Assembly (NCBI GenBank): GCA_031264715.1
Contig: JAISDP010000112.1
Coordinates: 1-10,292, forward strand
Reading direction: 5' to 3'
DNA: 10,292 nucleotides
Source of the DNA: Bacteroidales bacterium
Lineage (GTDB): Bacteria; Bacteroidota; Bacteroidia; Bacteroidales; UBA4181
The position numbers and the translations under genes are program-made. Below, one piece after another: positions 1-7,892 of this stretch; within the stretch, counting starts at the first letter, position 1; each line of letters starts with the position of its first letter. The notes under the pieces are model-generated. The model was not told where the DNA came from. It was given only the letters and a program-made list of their open reading frames with translations, and did not search any database.

Positions 1-164
1 AAACAACATGTATCCGCCATCGTCACATTTATGTTAGTCGATGCTTTCAACGCACTAACAACATGCGGAATAGATTCCCTGTAAGATAGATCGACAGTAC
101 TATCCATGCGGACAGGCGAAAAAAACAGCCTTTCAAATTCGCTATTGCAATCAAAATTATCCAT
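1..164 (-). CDS. Partial 5' end of an unidentified gene
   Basis: An open frame reads leftward from an ATG at 164 and runs off the window edge, giving 54 residues that begin MDNFDCNSEFERLF and continue with FSPVRMDSTVDLSYRESI. There is no signal peptide, so the product is probably cytoplasmic. A TATCTTTG box 37 bp upstream supports the start. The N-terminus, with its stretch IPHVVSALKASTNINV, faintly resembles the start of PAS/LuxR-type regulators common in Bacteroidales. That is a memory-based impression and not a motif match, so the function is left open. It is AT-rich, like the following gene and unlike the enzyme genes further right. Confidence 0.5.
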   Translation of the reverse strand, partial: MDNFDCNSEFERLFFSPVRMDSTVDLSYRESIPHVVSALKASTNINVTMADTCC

Positions 165-200
165 CGTGTCAATGTGTATTTATATTTAATGTTCGATCAA

Positions 201-235
201 CAAAGATAGCATAAAAGCCTCAATTTACACACAAA
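201..235 (-). promoter_or_regulatory. Bacteroidales-type promoter for the leftward gene at 164
   Basis: On the minus strand TATCTTTG (201-208) matches the Bacteroides -7 consensus TAnnTTTG exactly. A TTTG lies at 232-235, 23 bp upstream, slightly longer than the usual 19-21 bp. The predicted transcript would start near 194-197, about 30 nt before the ATG at 164. Confidence 0.5.
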
Positions 236-328
236 CGGATAAAAATTAGCGGGCAGCCTCGTCGGCAGTTCGTTCCGGGAAAAAAATCATAATTAAAAGA
301 GTATGAAGACATCGGGGTTAGGCGTGCA

Positions 329-360
329 CAAAGATACGTTAAATTACAATCGTACTGAAA
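329..360 (-). promoter_or_regulatory. Second possible leftward promoter
   Basis: Minus-strand TATCTTTG at 329-336 again fits TAnnTTTG. The upstream element would be TTTC (357-360), one mismatch from TTTG, at 20 bp spacing. It overlaps the 3' end of the beta-barrel gene and would give the leftward gene at 164 a leader of about 160 nt. The box may simply occur by chance in AT-rich DNA. Confidence 0.25.
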
Positions 361-928
361 TACCTATTCTAAACAACACTTTGCTCATTTTTACATGATT
401 TACTGTCGGGTAATAATCATAACCTGTTTCACCAAACAATCCAAACCTTTTAAATAAATAGTAAGATGCTCCAAAGCCAGGGAAGCAATTAAATCCCAAA
501 CCATTAGGTGAGAAATCACTGTCTTTTTCCGGCACAAAATATCCACCCATTTTTACAGTCGCATAAAAATTGAATTTTTCAACAAAAAAATCATTGTTTT
601 TTATGAATGATGATAAATAAAAATTTGAATATAGTCCAAAATTATGCATATTCCCTACACTTGAGGGAACAACTCCATATTGCACGTCTAATTTTCCATA
701 TTTCTGCATGTCGCCAATCCCATAATATACTCCATATTCAAAATTGTTCTTTTTTATACCCAGGTTAATATTTATACCATGAAGTTTGATTTTGGCATTG
801 ATAACTTCAGGTTGGTCTAAACAACTGTAATTTTGTTTGTACCCAATATTTACAACAAGTTTATTATTTGATAAACCTGTTGTAAACGGGATTGATACAA
901 CTAAAAAAACGAATATTATTTTTTTCAT
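344..928 (-). CDS. Small exported protein, probably outer-membrane beta-barrel
   Basis: This encodes 194 residues. The N-terminus MKKIIFVFLVVSIPFTTGLS is a Sec signal peptide of about 20 residues with no lipobox cysteine. The mature part alternates polar and hydrophobic residues with many Gly, Tyr and Phe, such as FEYGVYYGIGD, FGLYSNFYL, VKMGGYF and FGLFGETGYDYYP. It ends in the strand LFRIGISVRL, as in small outer-membrane beta-barrels, although the very last residue is Leu and not aromatic. No family was recognised. Base composition is much more AT-rich than in the genes to the right, consistent with separate acquisition. No clear promoter or terminator was seen. The small size would suit an 8-10 stranded barrel. 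Confidence 0.7.
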   Translation of the reverse strand: MKKIIFVFLVVSIPFTTGLSNNKLVVNIGYKQNYSCLDQPEVINAKIKLHGININLGIKKNNFEYGVYYGIGDMQKYGKLDVQYGVVPSSVGNMHNFGLYSNFYLSSFIKNNDFFVEKFNFYATVKMGGYFVPEKDSDFSPNGLGFNCFPGFGASYYLFKRFGLFGETGYDYYPTVNHVKMSKVLFRIGISVRL

Positions 929-1194
929 TTGCTAAGACAGTAATACCACATGGAAGATGCATCAAAAGAAACATTTATTGCTTTCGGAAGTGATCTATCC
1001 AACTTTGAATGGTTGAACCTTGTACAATCCACTTTCGACATTTTGTCCACTGTTCTTACAAAAAATAAAACTTTGCACAATGTTATCCAATTAAAAAAAT
1101 CGTGTCAAGTAGTAAAAATAACACTACTTTTATTAAATGACTGATCAATAGCATATTGATTTAAATAAATAAGATAAAAAATAAAAAATTGTAA
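929..1194. other. AT-rich intergenic stretch, no supportable gene
   Basis: No convincing gene is present. A rightward frame of 64 codons (950-1144) has no recognisable protein features or promoter. A 7-bp inverted repeat, AAGTAGT (1107-1113) and ACTACTT (1123-1129) with a 9-nt loop, is followed by TTTTATT and could be a weak terminator-like hairpin. The rest is A/T-rich with runs of A. The stretch ends in a stop codon (TAA 1192-1194) directly before the recombinase remnant. Confidence 0.5.
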
Positions 1195-1308
1195 GTGTTC
1201 CATAAGGAAATTTTCTATTCCACCACGCGGATTTACGCCAAAATCACCGACGAGAAGGTCAGCAACGACATGGAGGAACTTGCATCCTTCAACTTCAAAT
1301 GCGAAACT
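1195..1308 (+). pseudogene. Remnant of a tyrosine recombinase (phage/ICE integrase) C-terminus
   Basis: Reading rightward from 1195, the frame contains STTRIYAKITDEKVSNDMEE. This is the typical last block of Bacteroidetes tyrosine recombinases: the xTTxxYA(K/R)IT motif carries the catalytic tyrosine that forms the covalent link to DNA, followed by the (K/R)xSxDM helix. The preceding HKEI resembles the usual GHxxI motif, but two extra residues intrude. A stop lies just upstream and no Arg or His-x-x-Arg block is present, so the enzyme is beheaded and inactive. After about residue 38 the frame runs antisense into the GH5 gene and loses meaning. It points to an integrated element that has been deleted or rearranged, leaving only its tail. 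Confidence 0.75.
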
Positions 1309-2542
1309 ATGGTTTCATTCCCAATGCCCGGATATATCCTTCATTTTTCCGGCAACTGGCAAACTTCATGCTTTCGAGCAGATCGGTTAGCGCTTTGCGT
1401 ACCAATGCCTGATCGGGACGCGCTTCACGTATCTTGCCGAAACTGCTCCGGTCTTTCTTGGTGTATTCCACCACCATATTCCAGTTTTCGGGCGGTGAAA
1501 TGATCATCATGCAGGCTCCACGGGCCATTTTCTTGTATGGCCAATAATGCCAGCCGATGTTGTTGCGCTCCATCAGGCGGCGCCACGAACCTACCCACTG
1601 GTCGCTGTTTTCACCTGTTTCGCCCATGTACATCGGCAGGTTCACCTTGTCGCGGAAATCCACAAAATCCCGGATATTGTTTTGCAGCGTGTCGCACCAG
1701 TAGCGGTGACAGGTGTACATGATCCTGTCGTCGAACGTCCAGTCGGAAAACACGCTGAAATTGCTGTTCCACTGAGCGCCGGCCAGCAGCACGATATGGT
1801 TTTTGTCTGCTTCGCGGATGGCTGCCGTGCATCTTTTATAGAAAGGCTCAAGGGCAGCGTTCAGGTGCGGATAATCTTCCTTGAAATAGTGTGCAATCGG
1901 TTCGTTCAGCAGGTCGTAACCCAACACGATCGTATCGTTGGCATACCGTTGTGCGATCCGCTTCCAGATGTCGCAGCACAGCGCCTGACTTTCCTCGCTG
2001 TCGAACAGCCACGGGTAGCCATAGCTGTCGTCGATGTTATCACCCGTTTGCCCGCCCGGTGCGTCGTGCATGTCGAAAATCACATACAGGCCTTCCGCCC
2101 GGCACCATTCCAACAGCTGGTCCATGATTTCGAAACCGTTTTGATTGCCGTTCAATCCCATATAATCCTCGTCGGTAAACAGCTTGTAATGAAACGGAAT
2201 ACGGATCGAATTCATGCCTGTCTGCTTGATGTACGCAATATCATCCCGCGTGATGTAATTCTTTTTGAACTCGCGCCAGAACCAGGCAGTGAAATCCGGG
2301 CCAACCAGTTCGCAAAATGCATCGTTGATGGTACGGTAACAGTTCACATTGCTGAAAAAGAACATGTAACCCTCGGGATTGAGCCAGTTGCCGAGGTTGA
2401 TGCCTTGTATCAGGAACTTTTTACCGTCGGGCGTCACCAGATCAGGCCCGTTGATACGGATAAACCGGTTGGCAGTCGACTTGTTGCTCCCGCACGAAAC
2501 GAGCGCCAGAGCCAACAATAGAGTATAAATAAGATGTTTCAT
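1307..2542 (-). CDS. Glycoside hydrolase family 5 (cellulase-like) lipoprotein
   Basis: This encodes 411 residues. The signal ends in a lipobox, LVSC, with Cys17 as the lipidation site, so the enzyme should be membrane-anchored. The body is a GH5 TIM barrel, a retaining beta-glycosidase fold. Visible landmarks are SIRIPF (Arg114), DMHDAPGG (His159), DLLNEP with acid/base Glu214, CHRYW (His279, Tyr281), YMGETGE with nucleophile Glu308, and WHYWPYKK (Trp331/Trp334). All core catalytic positions seem intact. Subfamily and substrate (beta-glucan, mannan or other) cannot be read from these motifs. It is the last gene of the leftward glycan operon, and its stop touches the recombinase remnant. The final 15 residues (from about SCRKNEGY) look less domain-like and may be an added tail from that rearrangement. 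Confidence 0.93.
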   Translation of the reverse strand: MKHLIYTLLLALALVSCGSNKSTANRFIRINGPDLVTPDGKKFLIQGINLGNWLNPEGYMFFFSNVNCYRTINDAFCELVGPDFTAWFWREFKKNYITRDDIAYIKQTGMNSIRIPFHYKLFTDEDYMGLNGNQNGFEIMDQLLEWCRAEGLYVIFDMHDAPGGQTGDNIDDSYGYPWLFDSEESQALCCDIWKRIAQRYANDTIVLGYDLLNEPIAHYFKEDYPHLNAALEPFYKRCTAAIREADKNHIVLLAGAQWNSNFSVFSDWTFDDRIMYTCHRYWCDTLQNNIRDFVDFRDKVNLPMYMGETGENSDQWVGSWRRLMERNNIGWHYWPYKKMARGACMMIISPPENWNMVVEYTKKDRSSFGKIREARPDQALVRKALTDLLESMKFASCRKNEGYIRALGMKP

Positions 2543-2548
2543 TTTGAT

Positions 2549-2570
2549 ATTGATTGATGATTGATTGATG
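2549..2570. repeat. Two perfect 11-bp tandem copies in the GH5 leader
   Basis: ATTGATTGATG is repeated twice without mismatch (2549-2559, 2560-2570), 7 bp from the GH5 start codon at 2542. It lies in the untranslated leader, where copy-number change would alter leader length. It may be only low-complexity sequence. Confidence 0.6.
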
Positions 2571-2588
2571 TTTAAAAGTTGGACTTCA

Positions 2589-2625
2589 ACACGTCACTGC
2601 TTTGTTTCTCCCCGCAATGACGTGT
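2589..2625. repeat. REP-like hairpin between the beta-helix gene and the GH5 gene
   Basis: The arms ACACGTCACTGC (2589-2600) and GCAATGACGTGT (2614-2625) form a 12-bp stem with one G-T wobble and a 13-nt loop. It starts 4 nt after the stop of the beta-helix gene on the minus strand. The core GTCATTGCGGGGAG on the minus strand resembles widespread REP-type palindromes. No T-run follows on the minus strand, so it looks like an mRNA-stabilising or processing element and not a terminator. Confidence 0.65.
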
Positions 2626-2628
2626 CGT

Positions 2629-5610
2629 TTATTTTATTTTAACTGAAAACAGAGAATGATGCGAATTAATGAACAGTATATCTTTATCCTTTCCGCCAAA
2701 CGCCATGGTTAACGGCCTTTCGGGAACATTGATCTGCCCGGTGCGCTTGCCGGTCTTATCATAGATATAAACCTGTCCGTCTGCTACGTAAAGGTTTCCG
2801 TCCTTATCCACAGCAGAACCAAATTCGCCTGCTTCCACAAAATAACTCATGCCGGAAAGAGTCCCGTCGGCGGCAACCTCCATCCGTACCATGCGTTTGT
2901 CGTATTCGTCGGCGGCATAGAACGGTTTTCCCGGGAAGGCTTCCAGCACGGCACAGGAACGCGCCAGGTCGTACTGGCAGGGGATAATCGTCACCCCGTC
3001 GGGCGCGACAAAACATTCCTGAGGACGATACATCACTACTGTGTTAAAATCGTGGTAGTCGCGCCAGCGGTTGGCCGGATACAGGGCTTTACGTACTCCG
3101 GCCACCGAGTCCATCGGCGTTTTGCGCAGCAGTCCTATACTTTCTTCGGCCTTGTCGGGATTCATGGAATATACCCATGTGGCAAACCCCGAATTACCCC
3201 ATCCGCTGAACGATGTTCCGCCTGCATCGGGCAGTTGCCGCACCGATTCCTGTTTCCCGTCCACCATGTAGCCGGGTTGCGGATTGTAGCGAAACACTAC
3301 CAGCAGGTTGTCCTTTGTGTCGCAGGCAAGCGACAGGGGTTCCCACGGGAAATCGGCCAGCGGACTTACCGTATTGGTTTCCACAGACCATTTGTAGAGG
3401 CGGCGCAGGCGTTGTTCGCAGAAATATATGTTGCCCTTGCTGTCGCCGGCTGTACCCTGTGCAAATTCGAAACCGGCAGCGTGCTGCTGCACCTTCCCGG
3501 CAAGGTTGATGTCTAAAGGCGTTGTATGCTGTTCTTTTCCGGATATGTACAACCTCGTAAACTCCCACGGACGCACCTCCAATCCGGTATGGGCATCGTA
3601 CAGGGGGAGCGCCGTGGTATATTTCGTTTGCGCATAGTTGTGTACGTTCAGCATCTCGATGTCGCGGCAGTTCCAGGTACGGATGGAATACGGGTAAGGC
3701 GTGTTCACGCGGATCACCTGGAACATGTACAGGTTGGCAAACACCATATCCGAACAGTTGTCCAACTCGAGCGGCTGGCAGTAACGGCTTTCACGGCTCT
3801 CTTCCTCTAACTGGAAGGCATACACTTTCCAGTTGGACACATGGCTAAAACGCGCTTCGTTCCGCACATGGTGTTCTATCGACATGGCATAGATACGGCC
3901 TTCGGTAGACGTGTTGCTGACGTACACCCCATTCGTACAATAGGTGCTGGCCGTCCATATATCCTTAAATGTTCCCCCGCCCCCGCCGGTAACCCAGAGG
4001 CTCCAGTACTGGTTGTCCCATGCGTAATCCATCCCCTGCGCAGCTACCGGTTTAGAGGGCGAACTGATTCCTTGCGGCGTTCCCCGCCACGGTTGTTGCG
4101 GACCTTTATTCATACCTCCGTGCCCGCCCATGAATTTCACATCGTTCATGTACGAACGCGCGCCGGCCATCCATTTACAGCCGACTGCCCGGTAATTGTA
4201 CGCGCCGGTGTTCAGACCCAGGCCGTTGACAATGTTCACTCCGCCGCGGGGCGTTTCCACCAGCGCCACCGGCGACCCGAAGCCGCTGAATGTCGGCGTA
4301 CTTTCCTTCAATATCAACTGCGTGGAAACGGGATTCAGCCCGATGAGGCTGGTATTAGCCTGCAAGACCAGTGGTTCAGAAATGATGTACCATCCCTGCG
4401 GCACATATATGTTGGCATGTTTCCTGATGGCTTCCCGGAACACTTCCGTGTCGTCCGTTTCGTTGTCTCCTTTAGCGCCCAGTTCCTGTATGTTCACCCA
4501 TGCGGACATATCCGGCAAGGCAGGAATATCGCTTTCCGCCATGGGCGGCAGTTTGGTAAGCTCCTCCATCGCCACGTCCGTGCGCATTTCGGGTTCGGCG
4601 GCCAGGTTGTCGATGTGCAGGCCGTGCGTGTAATGCGTCACCCGATACATCTTTCCCTTACCGCTGGTGGTCGTTTCGCTGCGGCGATACTTCACCAGCA
4701 CGGGCACATTGCGGCAATCCACGTTTTTCAGACTGATCTGGTTGCCGGCATTGTTTTCGTTGCTGACAACAATCGCCGGTCCGCTGACATTGTCGAACAG
4801 GCAGTTTTCCAGGAAGAGCCTGTCGGAATAATTCGGCTCGATATCCAGCACCGTGGGGACATCCCTGGCCTGCAACCGGACGATGGTCAACCCGCCTTCC
4901 TGCGTTCTAATGGCTGCCTTTTTCTGTTTCTCGAAATAGGTATCCACCATCATCATCGGCCAGCCCGGTGATGCCTTGGTGGTGTAGATGCCGTAGTCGC
5001 CACCGAAAAAGCGAACGTTGTGCATCTCATTGCCCACCTCGAAAAGCCCCGCCTTGCCGTTGCCAATCCGTATGTCGACGTGCGAAACGAAGCTATGCTG
5101 TGCGAAATGCGTCCGTAAGGCCACCGCGTGCGGATTGCCGTCTTCTATTTTCAGGTTGATGTTCGACATGGCGCTGTAAAAAGTGCTCGCCCCGGCATCG
5201 GCGACCTGCCTGCCTTCTTCCGGCACGCTATTCACAAACCAGAACATATAACTCGCACGGCCCTTGTCCCCGGGTACTTCCTGCCGGAATCCCGGCGAGT
5301 TTTTTGCCAGCACGATGAGCGGCCGCTCCTTCCCGTAACCGATCAAGCGGATGGCCCGCGGGATATAGATGGTTTGCGAAATCCTGTAAACGCCTTCGGG
5401 AATGAATACGATACCGAACCCGTATTCTTTCTTCACCCGGTTGATGGCTTCCTGCAATTCGCGGCTTACATCTTTCTTTCCGTCGGATACCGGGAAATAG
5501 AAAGCCTCCCTGTCGCCGGGCTTTTGCCGGTACACGGAAGCGCCGTCCTGCGCCGGCAGGTTCGCTGCGGATAAGGCCAATAACAGGCAATATGTGATGA
5601 GTTTATTCAT
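2629..5610 (-). CDS. Secreted twin beta-helix (pectate-lyase-3-like) protein with C-terminal beta-propeller
   Basis: This encodes 993 residues. A signal peptide (about 1-20, ending LPAQ) sends it to the periplasm or outside. Residues about 40-340 form a first right-handed beta-helix of the Pectate_lyase_3/GH28-like type: SRELQEAINRVKKEYG, then IVFIPEGVYRISQTIYIP. Residues about 370-690 start a second copy with WVNIQELGAKGDNETDDT, then IYVPQGWYIISEPLVL. Tandem helices of this kind are known in GH55 glucanases, but no catalytic residue can be assigned here. From about residue 710, blades such as DSKGNIYFCEQRLRRLYKW and DKDGNLYVADGQVYIYD indicate an NHL/SMP-30-like propeller. The start overlaps the upstream stop (ATGA), implying translational coupling. 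The substrate is unknown. Confidence 0.85.
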   Translation of the reverse strand: MNKLITYCLLLALSAANLPAQDGASVYRQKPGDREAFYFPVSDGKKDVSRELQEAINRVKKEYGFGIVFIPEGVYRISQTIYIPRAIRLIGYGKERPLIVLAKNSPGFRQEVPGDKGRASYMFWFVNSVPEEGRQVADAGASTFYSAMSNINLKIEDGNPHAVALRTHFAQHSFVSHVDIRIGNGKAGLFEVGNEMHNVRFFGGDYGIYTTKASPGWPMMMVDTYFEKQKKAAIRTQEGGLTIVRLQARDVPTVLDIEPNYSDRLFLENCLFDNVSGPAIVVSNENNAGNQISLKNVDCRNVPVLVKYRRSETTTSGKGKMYRVTHYTHGLHIDNLAAEPEMRTDVAMEELTKLPPMAESDIPALPDMSAWVNIQELGAKGDNETDDTEVFREAIRKHANIYVPQGWYIISEPLVLQANTSLIGLNPVSTQLILKESTPTFSGFGSPVALVETPRGGVNIVNGLGLNTGAYNYRAVGCKWMAGARSYMNDVKFMGGHGGMNKGPQQPWRGTPQGISSPSKPVAAQGMDYAWDNQYWSLWVTGGGGGTFKDIWTASTYCTNGVYVSNTSTEGRIYAMSIEHHVRNEARFSHVSNWKVYAFQLEEESRESRYCQPLELDNCSDMVFANLYMFQVIRVNTPYPYSIRTWNCRDIEMLNVHNYAQTKYTTALPLYDAHTGLEVRPWEFTRLYISGKEQHTTPLDINLAGKVQQHAAGFEFAQGTAGDSKGNIYFCEQRLRRLYKWSVETNTVSPLADFPWEPLSLACDTKDNLLVVFRYNPQPGYMVDGKQESVRQLPDAGGTSFSGWGNSGFATWVYSMNPDKAEESIGLLRKTPMDSVAGVRKALYPANRWRDYHDFNTVVMYRPQECFVAPDGVTIIPCQYDLARSCAVLEAFPGKPFYAADEYDKRMVRMEVAADGTLSGMSYFVEAGEFGSAVDKDGNLYVADGQVYIYDKTGKRTGQINVPERPLTMAFGGKDKDILFINSHHSLFSVKIK

Positions 5611-6701
5611 TGATCCATCTTTTTAAATTCGCCGATGAGTTGTTTCAGGCAAGCGGCATCCGATTCGGCTTTCTGATACGTTTCCTTGTCGTAGTACGAT
5701 TTCAGGAAAGCATCGGCGCCCGACCACACCGTTTGTATCATCCCCTGGAAATGCTGTGCCATAGCGTCCGGAGACTGTTTGCGGAAGCGTTTCATATCTT
5801 CCAGCTGCTGTACGGCCAAGGCCGGTTTCCGCCAGGGACAGGTCGCCACGTCGAAGCCCTTCATGGCAAAGTATACCGGAGTGAGGTCGGCGCGTTCGTA
5901 GTGCCAGTCACAGATAAAGACTTCCTTCGGGATCAGGTCGATGGCGCGGCTGGTATGGTTCATGCTCCCTTCCCATGCGCCGATGCCGGTGGTTTTGCCG
6001 TCGATCAGGCGGTCGCCCCAGATGTAGAGCCGTCCACCGCGTGCTGCCAGGTGATGGTGTATCAGCGTCAACTCGCCGGCAAACAGTTCGGCTTGATCGC
6101 GTCCCGAGCAGCGCGGACATTTGTCGTCGCCGATGTAAAATACCTCGTCCATCCCGGCATGGAACAGGTTGGTTTCGAAAGCATCCAGGAGTTCGTCCAC
6201 GATCGCGAAAACAACCTTGTGCACCTCCGGGTGAAGCGGACAATAGCTTTTGCAATACAAGCCGTCGGCATTGGGCCATTCGTATTTCTCGGGCATCTTT
6301 ACATGCGGCGTTTCATCGAACCCGGGATACTCTTTCAAGAGGTTACCCACCCGCGAAGCCCACGACTGGTGCCCCAACAGGTTGATCTGCGGCGCTATTT
6401 GCATGTTGTACTTCCGGCAAATGTCCACGATCTTTTTCACATCGCTTTTTGATAAAGTCGATGCGTCCCGCAGTTCGGGATGGCTTTCGTATGCATAATT
6501 GTAATCCACCCGCAGGATCAACAGGTTGAAACGCGCCGGAGCCAGTTCGGTCTCAACAAACTTCAGGAAAAGGTCCAGGCCGCCCGGCGAAGGGGCTGCG
6601 ATAGCCAAGCCGCGAACCGGAGGTTGCCCGTCCGGTTTTGTCTGCGCCTGTGTATTTGAAAAACACAAGGCTGCTGCAAAAATGAAGATAAAATGTTTCA
6701 T
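5607..6701 (-). CDS. GH20-type glycosidase, compact and secreted
   Basis: This encodes 364 residues from the ATG at 6701. A longer frame reaches 6824, but starting at 6701 puts the signal peptide MKHFIFIFAAALCFSNTQAQ at the N-terminus, so I prefer it. The protein is a bare TIM barrel with the GH20 signature: HAGMDEVF, where Asp185-Glu186 would be the polarising and acid/base pair of beta-N-acetylhexosaminidases, plus GHQSW (His111) and several core Trp (Trp229 in YIWGD, Trp243, Trp267). The usual N-terminal GH20b domain is missing. A CPRC pair (195-198) follows the catalytic loop. A hexosaminidase-like activity is inferred; related single-domain proteins can differ. It is the first gene of the operon and overlaps the next by 4 nt. 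Confidence 0.82.
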   Translation of the reverse strand: MKHFIFIFAAALCFSNTQAQTKPDGQPPVRGLAIAAPSPGGLDLFLKFVETELAPARFNLLILRVDYNYAYESHPELRDASTLSKSDVKKIVDICRKYNMQIAPQINLLGHQSWASRVGNLLKEYPGFDETPHVKMPEKYEWPNADGLYCKSYCPLHPEVHKVVFAIVDELLDAFETNLFHAGMDEVFYIGDDKCPRCSGRDQAELFAGELTLIHHHLAARGGRLYIWGDRLIDGKTTGIGAWEGSMNHTSRAIDLIPKEVFICDWHYERADLTPVYFAMKGFDVATCPWRKPALAVQQLEDMKRFRKQSPDAMAQHFQGMIQTVWSGADAFLKSYYDKETYQKAESDAACLKQLIGEFKKMDQ

Positions 6702-6974
6702 TACAGGTATGATTTTAAATAAATAAACAGGTGCAATATTAAAGATGATTTTGCAGTTGGAGGTTTGTTTTCTTTCAAAAAGGGTTTGATTTCTGATAAA
6801 AAAAGGGTTCATCACCAGGTTCACACAAATTTTAACGATGCGTCATGAATCTTTTTACTTATATCATCTAAAGCGCTAAGTTGTCGCTTTACCACCACTG
6901 ACAGGGTCTGTCGACCACTGTCAGGGTCAAAACCGCAAAAAAATAATTCCCTGGAACAATCTAAAACATTTTTT
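6702..6974. other. Divergent intergenic region left of the rightward promoter
   Basis: This separates the leftward glycan operon from the rightward cassette. No exact TAnnTTTG box facing left was found, so the promoter of the glycan operon is not assigned; the nearest look-alike (minus strand near 6825-6835) has one extra base. It also holds the paired CCACTGWCAGGGTC repeat at 6895-6928. No coding sequence is supported. Confidence 0.5.
6895..6928. repeat. Paired CCACTGWCAGGGTC direct repeat
   Basis: CCACTGACAGGGTC (6895-6908) and CCACTGTCAGGGTC (6915-6928) are 14-bp copies differing by one base and spaced at a 20-bp period. The second copy recurs exactly at 8999-9012, and related CTGACAGGGTC and CCGTCAGGG words occur at 8815-8852. 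They may be a binding site for a regulator or members of an interspersed repeat family. Confidence 0.65.
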
Positions 6975-7005
6975 TTTGATTTTGTTCGAAAACAATTTAT
7001 ATTTG
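6975..7005 (+). promoter_or_regulatory. Rightward Bacteroidales promoter for the phase-variable cassette
   Basis: TTTG (6975-6978) and TATATTTG (6998-7005) match the Bacteroides -33 and -7 elements exactly with a 19-bp spacer, the best promoter in the window. The transcript should start near 7012. Inside the spacer TTGTT-cgaa-AACAA is a small inverted repeat that could be an operator. No comparable promoter was found closer to the gene at 7316. Confidence 0.75.
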
Positions 7006-7039
7006 TCCCCGATTTTTAAACCAAAAAGTATCTCTAAAC

Positions 7040-7207
<168 letters not shown>

Positions 7208-7233
7208 CAAATATTTTTCAAATATATTATACC

Positions 7234-7275
7234 GCCGCTATGTCGTATCATACGATATAGCGGCTTTTTATTTTT
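7234..7275 (+). terminator. Intrinsic terminator (attenuator) upstream of the gene at 7316
   Basis: The stem is GCCGCTAT (7234-7241), a G-T wobble, TCGTA, loop TCA (7248-7250), TACGA, then ATAGCGGC (7257-7264). That is 14 pairs including the wobble with a 3-nt loop, followed directly by TTTTTATTTTT (7265-7275). The T-run lies only on the rightward side, so it terminates rightward transcripts. No rightward gene other than the leader ORF ends before it, and the next gene starts 40 nt later without its own visible promoter, the layout expected of an attenuator. Confidence 0.85.
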
Positions 7276-7315
7276 ACATATCTCATATTGTATTCATTTT
7301 TAAAACCTTAGAATT

Positions 7316-7885
7316 ATGGCAAAGCAGAGAGGAAATGTAGTAACCCACGGATTGAGCGGGAAGATCGGCGACTTGCTGGTATTCCGTCAAGTGGACGGTA
7401 AAACCGTAGTATCGAAAGTTCCGGAACAGAAGAAAACGGCTTCGGAAAAGCAGGTAAAACTCAGACAGCGGTTCCAGCAGGCGACGGTCTATGCAAAAAT
7501 TGTTACCGGAACCCCCGGTATGAAAGAACTCTACGAAGAGGAAGCAAAAAAGCGCAAGGGTATGACGGCATACAGTGTAGCTGTTGCCGACTTTTTCAAT
7601 GCTCCGGACATTGACAATGTCGATTTGTCGGAATATTCGGGCGTTGCAGGAGATGAAATCCGGATGATTGTTTCCGACGACTTCGCCGTCAAATCGGTGC
7701 ATGTACGGATCAACAATGCCGACGGCGCTGCGGTGGAAGAAGGATATGCGGTCAACAGTGTCGCCAGCCTCTGGATCTACACCGCTACGGCAAACAACGA
7801 AAGTCCGGACGGCTGTAAAATTGTGGTCTCCGCTTCCGATATGCCGGGGAATGTTACCACAGTGGAACAGGATGTACAGAGTTAA
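7316..7885 (+). CDS. Unrecognised protein with Ig-like C-terminal half
   Basis: This encodes 189 residues with no signal peptide and no membrane segment. The N-terminal half (about 1-95) is basic, MAKQRGNVVTHGLSGKIGDL followed by a Lys/Arg/Gln-rich helix (TASEKQVKLRQRFQQAT) and a second charged helix (MKELYEEEAKKRKG). The C-terminal half (about 108-187) has the pattern of a bacterial Ig-like beta-sandwich: EIRMIVSDDFAVKSVHVRI, then SLWIYTATA and CKIVVSASDMPGN. I do not recognise the family or know its function. The start follows the terminator by 40 nt. It is followed after 117 bp by the gene at 8003, with which it probably forms a unit. Confidence 0.82.
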   Translation: MAKQRGNVVTHGLSGKIGDLLVFRQVDGKTVVSKVPEQKKTASEKQVKLRQRFQQATVYAKIVTGTPGMKELYEEEAKKRKGMTAYSVAVADFFNAPDIDNVDLSEYSGVAGDEIRMIVSDDFAVKSVHVRINNADGAAVEEGYAVNSVASLWIYTATANNESPDGCKIVVSASDMPGNVTTVEQDVQS

Positions 7886-7892
7886 AGGATGA

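Noticed and set aside
1107..1130. Terminator for the AT-rich region
   Set aside because: The stem is only 7 bp, mostly A-T, and no gene ends into it; kept only as a note.
950..1144. Rightward 64-codon frame next to the beta-barrel gene
   Set aside because: AT-rich, no promoter box, no recognisable motif, ends in a low-complexity stretch; could be real but not supportable.
1547..2521. Long rightward frame of 324 codons
   Set aside because: It is the exact antisense of the GH5 gene, whose catalytic motifs are clear, and has no promoter or protein-like features.
3841..4971. Rightward frame of 376 codons
   Set aside because: Antisense shadow of the beta-helix gene; the GC-rich coding strand produces open antisense frames.
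5610..6452. Rightward frame of 280 codons
   Set aside because: Antisense to the GH20-type gene, which has an intact DE motif and signal peptide.
6702..6824. Upstream extension of the GH20-type gene
   Set aside because: Adding these 41 residues would bury the clear signal peptide, so the start at 6701 is better.
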